Of a stretch of DNA of 64,000 bases, positions 55,411-64,000 are shown piece after piece. Position 1 is the stretch's first letter. Each line of letters begins with the position of its first letter. The DNA is from Erigeron canadensis (Eukaryota; Streptophyta; Magnoliopsida; Asterales; Asteraceae): NCBI RefSeq assembly GCF_010389155.1, contig NC_057763.1, positions 33,400,645-33,464,644 on the forward strand, given 5' to 3'. A program made the position numbers and the translations under genes. Under the pieces are notes generated by a model. That model was not told the origin of the DNA. It saw nothing but the letters and a program-made list of their open reading frames with translations, and made no database searches.

Positions 55411-55859
55411 ATGCGGGCTGTGCAATAAAGAAACAGAATGTGTTGACCATCTTTTTGGAGCTTGCGAGATTTCTATGAAAGTATGACTTTATATTAGCAA
55501 TTGGTGTAAGATTAGTCCTATTTTTGCATTTTCTTTTAGAGATCTGTTGGAGGTCCACGATCATGTAGGTCTAGGCAAACGAGCAAGGAAGATCTTCAAA
55601 GGAATTGTAGCGGTAGCATGTTTGAGGCTATGGAAGGCAAGAAATGAATGCAAGTTTTTAAATACGGAGATAAATATTGAGAAGATTATTATAATGATCA
55701 AGACGACTAGTTATAGACGGGTATAATTGTAGATGTAAGAAAGAAAATATTAGTTGGAGGGATTGGTGTTTATTCAATGTAACTTAACATTGTATATCCT
55801 CCTATTGCGGATTTCGCATGGGAGTTTTTTTAAATGAAATCTACCTTTAAAAAAAAAAG
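55411..55859 (+). mobile_element. 5'-truncated LINE (L1 type) with 12-bp target duplication
   Basis: The insert opens inside a zinc-binding RVT region: CGLCNKETECVDHLFGACEI, the Cx2C...HLFxxC motif found downstream of reverse transcriptase in plant LINEs. A stop interrupts it, then come GKRARKIFKGIVAVACLRLW and KARNECKF. It ends in a short poly(A) at about 55848-55858. The target duplication AAGGATTTTTAA is perfect at 55399-55410 and 55860-55871. Only the last part of ORF2 and the 3' UTR were inserted. Confidence 0.85.
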
Positions 55860-56427
55860 AAGGATTTTTAAGGATATTGGAAAACTAAACCATTTAGAGG
55901 CCACATGATGACATGAACTAAGGATATTGGAAAACTTAACTAATCTTCACATGGACACATTTCGACGTTTAGAGGCCAAATATGTTTGCAAAACAAAATA
56001 GGCTTTAATGCTGTACTTACTAAAAATTTGGGCCTCCGCCCAATGGGCTAAAGCTCTATTTTCACTTTTTAGTTTTTTTATTACTCGTAGTTTTTATGCG
56101 TATTTTCAATTATACAACCGTACGTGTCATTGGTATCGTCATGGTTTTACTACGATAAACATGTAAGACATCACATTACATTTCTACTCAAATCAAATTA
56201 TCATTTTCAGAAGAGAAAAATGCTAAATTTGAAAGCATTCGTAAAAAGATACTTCATCAATAATAATAATAAAAGAATAAACGGGTGAAATCTTCAGCAG
56301 TTAAAATGTTAAATCATCTATGAATGACATGTTTTTTAACTAAATATTTGGAGAAAGTAAAGAGAAGAAGCTTCCACCAAGACAACCCACAACGAATTCG
56401 GCCTTAGAATAACCAAACATTAATCCA

Positions 56428-56428
<1 letters not shown>

Positions 56429-56488
<60 letters not shown>
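56429..56488. repeat. (AT)n microsatellite
   Basis: About 29 uninterrupted AT units. The frame across it is not a gene. Confidence 0.9.
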
Positions 56489-56491
<3 letters not shown>

Positions 56492-56861
56492 ATTGCACAA
56501 AGGCGGTAGGTTGTATCTTATACATCTTTAACCAGATGTGGACTTTTTAAGGGCCGGGGGAGTCTCAACCTACCTTTTTTTTAATCTCCGTAATGCTATT
56601 TAATGAGTATTAGTATCGATTGCGTGACTTTCGTCTCCCTCCAAGACGCCGTTTTCAAATATACATATAATTAAAGATTTTTCAAATTTCGTCATATCTA
56701 CTGTAAACGTGAAACTTTTTTTACATGTTTTTCAAGTATCAACAAAATAACAAATTGTTCCTTTAAATGTGTAAAATATTTATGCGAACAAATGAATTAT
56801 ATATTTGCCGTGGTGAAAATTTTATTCATGAAATTAATATCTTTAAAAAGACAACATCAAC

Positions 56862-57744
56862 TAGGCCTGGCAATGGTTTGGATATTAATCCAAATCCGAT
56901 CCAATCCATTTATATTACTTATTGGATAAAAAATAATATCCATTTATCCATTTAACAATCCAATCGATTGCTCCATTTATCCATTTAATTATTTGGATTG
57001 ATCCATGATCCATCCGGATTGATCCGGATCGACAAATCACCATTGACGAGTACCCCCCGTTGAGCATGCCACCGGTCAATGGTGCCCCCGGTGACCCATG
57101 TCCCCGGACATGTGCGCCCCCGGTGACTCGTTCCCCGTGTCCCCAAACATGTGCGCCCCCGGTGACGTGTTCCCGTCACGGGTGCCCGCGGTGACCCTTT
57201 TTCCGGACTCGGGTGCCCCCGGTGACCCTTCTTCCAGTTAATGGTGGCCTCGGTGACCCTTGTTCCGATTAATGGTGCCCCTTGTGACCCTTGTTCCGGT
57301 CAAGGGGGCCCCAGTCAAATGGTGTCTCTCGTGACCCGTGTCCCCGGTCAAAGGTATCATTTGATCGGAGGCACAGGTTAGTAGGGCACCCATGGTCGGG
57401 GTCACTAGGGGCACTGGCTGAGGTGACTGTGGGCGAGGGGTGACTAAGACAAGGTAACTGGGGGCACGAGTCACAATGGACACGAGTGACGGGGCACGAA
57501 AGGTTTTCCTACTAAACATTCCTTAGTTTCTGAAAAGTAAATTTTTTATTAACCTAAAAAATAAAATTATTGAAAAAATGTAATGGATCGATCCGGATGA
57601 TGATCCATCTATTTAAAATTATTTGGATATGGATCGGATCACGATCCATTATGTTGGATCACGGATCGAATCATGATCCATTTAAGTTGGATCACTAATG
57701 GATCAGATCATGATCCAATCCATATCCATTTATTGCCACCCCTA
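56862..57744. mobile_element. hAT element, 883 bp, carrying a GC-rich minisatellite
   Basis: The ends are TAGGCCTGGCAATGG and, in reverse complement, TAGGGGTGGCAATAAATGG. A perfect 8-bp duplication ACATCAAC is at 56854-56861 and 57745-57752. Subterminal regions hold many GGATC/GATCCAT motifs (ATGGATCGATCCGGAT type), possible transposase binding sites. The middle (57040-57500) is a GC-rich tandem array. No transposase frame is seen. Confidence 0.85.
57040..57500. repeat. GC-rich minisatellite, degenerate unit of about 25-28 bp
   Basis: Ten or more variants of a unit built on GGTGCCCCCGGTGACCC plus a TGTTCC-type spacer; past about 57340 the units are more degenerate and partly inverted. Its base composition is very unlike the AT-rich surroundings. 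Frames running through it (56985-57179 and 57238-57519) are translations of the array. Confidence 0.8.
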
Positions 57745-57752
57745 ACATCAAC

Positions 57753-60235
57753 ATACACATTTTACAAGTTGTTCATGATACGACTATAATTTATGTTCTA
57801 TTAGTTAATGAATTACCTCAAAAATACCATCACTAGCTAGCGCGCGCTAATGTCTTTTTATAATAATGTCCATAACTAAAAAAATCATAAAACCGGATTC
57901 AAATGACATGGTAAAAAGTTGCGTGTATGATCACGATATCTCTTTTTACCAAATTAAAGCTCCTAGCTAGTTTGATTGATGCATTTCGTTCTGCTGTCTC
58001 TAGAAGACAAGGGAAAGATAAAACGATACATATGAATATGCATGGAGTACTTTTACTTGCCATATTTGACAAAAGTAATAGCTGGTAAAGTAGTAGAAGG
58101 ATAAGGTGAGACGCTTGTTATAGTATAGTAGCACACAAAAATCATGAAACCAACATTATTGGAATTCATACAATAATTTTAGTCCTTAAAAGAGAAGCAA
58201 AACCATTGAACGTGTATACATATTATATATATTGAAAATGCATGTCTCATGGACCACCTTTTACCATTGTGTCTATCCTCAAGGGTTCATCAACTCATTT
58301 GATTTAGCCATAAACCAAACCTCACTTGAAGATATATATGGTTCACTAATTAACAAATACATCCTTACCAACTTACCATTAATTGCGCGCTTTATAGAGT
58401 GAAAAAGTTTGTCACATGAGGCTTCTAAACTTGAAAACAATGTTAACTTAATTGTTAGCATTCAATTCGGGTCTTATTCATGGTTTTTCCGGCAATGGAT
58501 CCTTTCATTACTTTTGAATTATTTGTAGGAGAACTTAGCAACAAATATTGAAAAGGTATAACAAATTCAGACTTTAGGAGAAAATAATCAAGGATTACTG
58601 GTACTATATTTAACAATGAACATTTTATAATTGTACTCTTTAAAATGACGGATTACCAACTTTCTTCGATCAATATATATAATATTAAAATTTTTAACCT
58701 TTGAGTGAGTTTTTCATCTCTTTGAATTATTTGATCACATATAATCAAATTATTAAAAAATATTGTCTACTAGTCGTTTTCAATTGTCACGACTCGAGAC
58801 ATGATTATGAACATTTGTTTTATTGTAATATTCTTATAATTAGTTAATGTTACCTACATCATCCCACCAATATTTATGTTCCCTCATAAGGTATGTGTAG
58901 GTTCTTAAACTACGCACAATATTGGTTATCTGTTATTATTTTGATTATCTTTCCTTCTGTATCCGCGGTGTATGTATAATTGATGACAACACTCGATCCA
59001 TCGGCTTGCTACCCAGTCGGCTCGTTTCACTTCACACGTGTTAAGCCTGGCCAGAAATTAACAAACCTTTTGCCGTTTCATTGTTATTAAACATCATGTT
59101 CATGTCTTATATTTTAATTAGCACTTATATACATATATGAGATATGTCATTGATCGGAGATGGCTTCAAAATTCAAATATATATACATACTACAACGTAA
59201 ATGATAAGCATCAAATGTTTAATAGATATGGAACATAAATAAGATCAGGACACAATTACAGCTAATTGTCTTTAATTTAACAAAGAGTTGGTTTCGTAAC
59301 AAATTAAATATCTAAAACATATAAATATCTATTTAGATGATATCATGATGATCACTTAAATTAAAGTTTTCATTTCTACACGTGATTTTAAAGATCTCAA
59401 ATTAATTTAAGCATGATGTTTTTACCCAAAGTCAATATTAATTGTTTGTTCCCGCCTGGTCTAGCCAACTTGTGGCGAAATGATGGATATCAAAGTTAAG
59501 TATTACGAGTATTATTCATGGTTTTAAGAAATATCTATAAATAACAAAACAAAAGGTGAAGCTAGTACGTAGAAGATTACATGGTATTTGGCTTCCTTCT
59601 AACTATTCCATAAATTAATTTTCAACCCATAACACATATCCATAAAGTATTTAAACCTTCGGTCTCTCCTAATAAAAAAAAAAAAAAAAATCAACCATAA
59701 GGAGTTGTATAGCACTCATCATTTAAAATCGTTAATGGATCTCAAATACGATAAATTCAAGGGAAAAATTGCATATAAGCTAACCTTTTTATACAATTTT
59801 TTTATTAAAGAAACGTAAATAGTTTTCGTCTATTTAAAGGATCTCGTTTCGAAAGTCGGTTCCCTTGATTGCGAAATTCTCTTTAACGGAGGACAGACGT
59901 TAAAGACTAACGACATTCTCTTTATTGCGAAATTTTTAAAAATGAGCTTCTTTAAATAGACAAAAACTAAATAGGATCCCTAATAAAAAATTTGTATAAA
60001 AATGTTAATTTTTTTTTATGAATTTTCCCCTAAATTCTAACAACAAGTGTAACTTGTTTCAAATTATTCTAGCAATGTGCTTCAACAAGAAGCAGGGTGT
60101 CTTCTGCACTCTAACAATTTATAGTTACACCCCTTTACTTCTGTTTATAGCCCAATTAGTTAACTAAAAATTACAAAATGGACTTCGGGTTTAGCAACAG
60201 AATTGTTGAAGCATGCTCTATTTCGGTTTTCCCAA
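57753..60235. other. No recognisable gene
   Basis: A long AT-rich stretch. I find no exon with family resemblance, no RNA gene and no bordered repeat. The minus frame at 58279-58461 has no supporting context. Confidence 0.5.
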
Positions 60236-60239
60236 ATAA

Positions 60240-60480
60240 ATCACCCAGAGTCACGTTGAGGCAGTGAGATGGTTGAGGTGATAGGTCATAAAGTGTGATA
60301 GGTCATAGAGTGTAATAACCAAATATCTTAACCGTACGGGTTCTGTCCTCGGATTTAAAAATTCGTCAAAAGTATATTGAATGACATCTTTAATGAAAGA
60401 GCATGAAATTTTAAGAACACCCATATAATTTTATAATTTATCGACGTACGGTTTTTGAGATAAAAGATTTTGAATGAAAT
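60240..60480 (-). repeat. Dispersed repeat family R, minus-strand copy
   Basis: This is the reverse complement of the 52430-52665 copy, including GACCTATCAC repeats, the AACCGTACGGG phrase and TCTTTCATTAAAGATGTCAT. Confidence 0.6.
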
Positions 60481-60782
60481 GAAAAAAATAAATGATTTAT
60501 GGAGAAGAGAAAAAAAAATGATTAGTTTAAATTTAAGGAAAGAGAATGAGTATTATAGCTATTTTAGGTAAATATATAGAGACAATTTGGAAAAAAAAAA
60601 TGTTGAAACTTAACTTACACATGTGTAAGTTAACTTACATGTGATTTTTCTGCGGGCCCGTCGTCGGAAAGTCTTAGTGTTTTTACAAAAAAGTATTGTA
60701 TATCGTAGTAGATGATGATGGTGTACAAAAATCAATGGTCCTAGTTGGTCCTATAATAAGAGGTGGTCTCAAAATATCTCAC

Positions 60783-61393
60783 CCCTATATATATATATAT
60801 GGGTGAGTTATTTGTAGTAAATGTACTTTTTATAGTACATATGTAAGTTAACTTACACACTTCTTCTTCCTTCTTCCTTCCATCTTCGACCACCATCATG
60901 ATCATCCGGCGACGGCGACCATCTCCGGCGAGACTTACACATGTGTAAGTTAACTTTCCGACGAGACTACTGTTCGTTTTAGAGTGGAAACGGTACGGAC
61001 CAGAGGCCCTTATCCGTTCTAAACTGACCGTCAAAAGTTGCATATGGGAATCGTATGGATTTGATGGGCGGCGATCCAAGAGATGGTGATGGTTTGTTAC
61101 GGTACGGGCGAAGCCCTTGTTGCCGGCGCCATGGTTGGGGTGGTTGGAGATGATGGTGCGGCTGGTGGTGGTTGTCTTGCGAAGGAAAAAACTTAGAAAT
61201 TTTAAATCCTAAAATACTAAAAAAATTGTACTTACACATGTGTAAGTCTCGCCGGAGATGATCGTCGTCGCCGGAGGATCATGATGGTGGTGGTGGTCGG
61301 AGATGGAAGGAAAAAGGAAGAAAAAGTGTGTAAGTTAACTTACACATGTACTATAAAAAGTACATGTCTACAAATAATTTTCCTATATATATA
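60783..61393. mobile_element. Large foldback element with arms of about 165-175 bp
   Basis: 60783-60957 is the inverted counterpart of about 61228-61393. Both carry TATATATATAT ends, GTACTTTTTATAGTACAT, GTAAGTTAACTTACACACTT, a CATCATGATCMTCCGGCGAC stretch and CTCCGGCGAGACTTACACAT. The loop (60958-61227) includes GGTTTGTTACGGTACGGGCG, shared with the repeat in GH1 copy A intron 2. The self-complementary GTAAGTTAACTTAC recurs at about 60609-60645 outside the element. Minus frames at 60741-61239 cover the arms and loop and do not resemble a protein family. Confidence 0.75.
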
Positions 61394-61411
61394 TATATAT
61401 ATACTTATTTT

Positions 61412-62265
61412 TTGAACGGAAACAGACATATATATATAATAACAAGGCCATCTAGCACAATGCTAGTGGTCAAATAGTACAATTACACGAAACAAACAAT
61501 CTAGATATCAACACATAGACTACATCTAGACCTCGCCCGAAACTTTAACGGCTAAGCTTACAGAAAAGTTGAAAAAAACTTGTGCCGATTACGGTTACCC
61601 AAGACACAAGAAAAAACCTCATCAAGCGAAGGCCGAGCTACCGGTTTTCACTTCGTGATGTTTTTGATGTAATCCCAAACAAGTTTCGGGGTACCCTCTA
61701 CTAATAAACAATAACAAGACAAAGCAATGGACAAAATTACCACCAAGAAGTACTCATTTCGGCAGCCCCCAACTAATTAACCATCATCAACTGGACATGT
61801 GCGCCACTTATCCCAAGTGAATGAGGACTTCCTGTCACAACTTCCGATCCAAAGAAACGAGTAGTCAACGATGGATTGGAACAGTTTGCTGCTAGTCACT
61901 AAGTTTCCATTATTTACCACAGTATTTCTTGCCTTCCAAAATAGCCACCACCAAGTGAAGAGAATCGCTTGAATTCTTTGACGAACAATGATCGGTTTAT
62001 CAATATCATTACACCATTCCAAGATAGCTTCAAGTGACGTATTAGGGATTACACACTTCAGCCAGGACGAAATGGAATTGCGAACACCAACGTTGAGGCT
62101 ACATTTATTGAATATGTGATCCAAAAATTCAGTCCCGTTGTTGCACAACATGCAGTTAATAGACTCGACTTCTATACCTTTTGCACAAAGATTGATCGAG
62201 GTAGGAACGTAGTCTCGTCTAAGTCTCCAAATAAAAATATTTACCTTCTTAGGGACGAATTTGTT
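61412..62265 (-). mobile_element. 5'-truncated LINE (L1 type)
   Basis: On the minus strand the reading begins near 62262 with KKVNIFIWRLRRDYVPTSIN, then INCMLCNNGTEFLDHIFNKC, the zinc-binding RVT region of plant LINEs, followed by TWWWLFWKARNTVVNNG and a stop at 61777. The 3' UTR runs to CCGTTCAAAAAAT at about 61412. It is flanked on both sides by (AT)n sequence, which masks any target duplication. Confidence 0.8.
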
Positions 62266-62266
62266 T

Positions 62267-62301
<35 letters not shown>

Positions 62302-62597
62302 TATATAAATCCCTACTTGGGTTTTTCTAAAACTATCCTATGTGGCATGCTTTATGAGTGATTATTACAACTAAAGATCCTATGTGGCATGTGTATATTA
62401 GATTTACTCATACGGTTAAGTTATAATGGCGGTTACATATCCACAGCTTTTTCCCTCCTTTTCGATTTTGACTAATGAATTTGAATTTAAATCCTAAAAC
62501 TGTATGGTAGTTACAACCGTCCATCTTGGTGCCTTAAAAAACAACCCGTCGATCACCTTCTCAATAAATAACACACACATCAAATCAAATTCCGATC

Positions 62598-63167
62598 ATG
62601 GCTTCCAAAAATCCCGTAATGATAAGCGAACTTGACACAAACCACAACCCGTGTTCCATAACTGTGAGGATCATCAGGTTGTGGAAACAACCTGTGTATG
62701 GCAATGTGAACAGCATCGGCCGCATCGAGATGATCTTAATGGACGCAGTGGTTAGTATTTTTTATCAAATTTAATTTCAGATGATATATGTATGGTTTAT
62801 TCATGATTTATGATATGGTTTATATTCATGATATCATGAACATATAAAACGTACAACTACTTATGTTTGTTTCAATTTTGTGTTTTAGGGTCAACGAATT
62901 CAAGCTTCTGTCAGGAAAAATGTGATACCAACCTTTGAGAAACTTTTAGTCGAAGGTGGATCGATATACATGAGTAACTTCTTCGTGCATCAGAATGTTG
63001 GGTCGTACAAGATTTTGGATAACCCATACAAAATCAATCTTCACAAATTGACTGCTGTGAAGGTTATTGAGAAGTTTTGTGGATCCATTCATGGATTTAG
63101 GTTCATTTCGTTCCCTGATATGACAGATGGGAAAGTCGAAAACAACACCACAGTTGGTATGTGTTGC

Positions 63168-63203
<36 letters not shown>

Positions 63204-64000
63204 CAGTCGATTTATTAGTAATTTATATGTGGATGGTACAGAAGCATAACTAAGTTCATCTTTAATTTCAGATGTGATTGGTAAAGTTTCTGGATATGGT
63301 GATGTGATCATTGGTGATAAAAACGGTTCCCCAAATCAGAGGATGGATGTGCAATTGCAAGACATTGAGTAAGAAACTGTTGTGATTTATATTTCTTAAT
63401 AACTACATCAATATTTTATATGTAGGGTAATTATTTTGATTATGTAAATATGTAGTGGTAACTGAAAAATTAAAAAAGATTAGGTACCCATCATCTTAAA
63501 AAGCAAAGCACAAATAGTTGGAAGTTAACTATATTTTAATCGTCTTAACAACTCAATAGTTGGAAGTTAACTATGTCGAATTACACAAATAAATGAGATA
63601 ACACGAAATCAGTTATATGTGTTTGAAAAATAATTCATCTATTTTTACAATGAGAGATGGAATCTGCTTCTTGCATCTCTGGACTTCAAAATTTATATCT
63701 TATGATAAGAAACAATATTTAAGCACCAATAAAGTAGATGTACCATCAGAACTCAATATTTAGACTAATTTTTTTGAATATGCAAATATGTAGTGGTAAC
63801 AAGATGAAGGTAACATTCTGGGATTCATATGTGGATGACTTCAAGGCAAAAATTTTCAATGACAAGGCTGATGTTAATGTGATGATTGTACAGTTTGCGA
63901 AGTTGCGGGAATGGAGAGGTATTTCTAGAATATATATCATTGGTTTTTTGATTTTCTCGATACTACTTTAATACATTACATGTATGTTGACAGGAAATTT
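62598..64000 (+). CDS. Replication protein A1-like OB-fold protein, 5' part (runs off the window)
   Basis: Exons 62598-62750, 62889-63156, 63272-63368 and 63794-63918, and a fifth starting at about 63994, join in frame through GT-AG introns. The start MASKNPVMISELDTNHNPCS is followed by SITVRIIRLWKQPVYGN and IEMILMDAVGQRIQASVRKN, the first OB fold of plant RPA1/DUF223-type proteins, then NPYKINLHKLTAVKVIE and, as a second OB fold, VIGKVSGYGDVIIGDKNG and KMKVTFWDSYVDDF. RPA70 binds single-stranded DNA in replication and repair. Many plant genomes hold numerous short RPA1-like genes, some related to Helitron-encoded RPA. Whether this is the housekeeping subunit or such a derivative cannot be told from the first 214 or so residues; the usual N-terminal protein-interaction OB fold is not present, which favours a derivative. 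Confidence 0.75.
63172..63201. repeat. (AT)n microsatellite in intron 2 of the RPA1-like gene
   Basis: A simple AT run just after the exon 2 donor. Confidence 0.85.
63512..63575. repeat. Short direct repeat in intron 3 of the RPA1-like gene
   Basis: AATAGTTGGAAGTTAACTAT occurs twice about 45 bp apart. Another duplicate, ATATGTAGTGGTAAC, is at about 63449 and again at the acceptor of exon 4 (63788), which could offer an alternative splice site. Confidence 0.7.

Noticed and set aside
56340..56525. Frame with (IY)n repeat
   Set aside because: It is the AT microsatellite read in frame.
56985..57519. Two minus-strand frames rich in TGTRHRGRTC-type sequence
   Set aside because: They are translations of the GC-rich minisatellite inside the hAT element.

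Overview
The window is nuclear plant DNA: AT-rich, with GT-AG introns, plant-type gene families (GH1 beta-glucosidase, TIR-only protein, PPR, NCL exchanger) and a dense load of hAT, PIF/Harbinger, Helitron, LINE, SINE, LTR and foldback elements. A eudicot is likely. An Asteraceae-type genome would fit the repeat style, but that is an impression and not a result. All exon models were made by eye from splice sites and reading frame.

Layout. 0-9 kb is almost all transposon: a 1.26-kb hAT element with a perfect 8-bp target duplication, two LTRs of one family in opposite orientation, a second LTR with an adjoining ORF, a long hairpin made from an inverted gene fragment, a CPN60 exon relic and a 290-bp foldback MITE. 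9.9-13 kb holds a PPR relic and a Glu-rich repeat locus whose 3' end was copied directly and in inverted orientation. 13.8-14.8 kb holds a three-exon gene for an unrecognised 84-aa membrane protein, with a Helitron end 50 bp from its start codon. 14.8-23.4 kb is Helitron and hAT-like material.

23.65-29.19 kb is a six-exon E1 ubiquitin-activating enzyme gene (1042 aa). It is open throughout, but the catalytic cysteine is replaced by tryptophan and a conserved adenylation-site arginine by glutamine. Next come a broken NCL Na+/Ca2+ exchanger gene with three EF-hand loops (29.86-31.36 kb), a 2.1-kb PIF/Harbinger element with TTA target duplications (31.9-34.0 kb) and a two-exon TIR-only NADase-type gene (36.72-37.42 kb).

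37.8-56.3 kb is a tandem GH1 cluster on the minus strand: a 3' relic, then two intact 12-exon genes (546 and 543 aa) resembling the monolignol beta-glucosidase (BGLU45-47) group. Their 5' flanks are also homologous, so this is a segmental duplication; SINEs, MITEs and a Helitron were inserted in and around it. 55-62.3 kb carries two more hAT-type elements (one loaded with a GC-rich minisatellite), two 5'-truncated LINEs and a large foldback element. At the right edge an RPA1-like OB-fold gene begins at 62.6 kb and runs out of the window.

The genes do not form one pathway. The GH1 pair and the TIR gene may both relate to cell wall or defence biology, but their adjacency is no evidence of a shared function.
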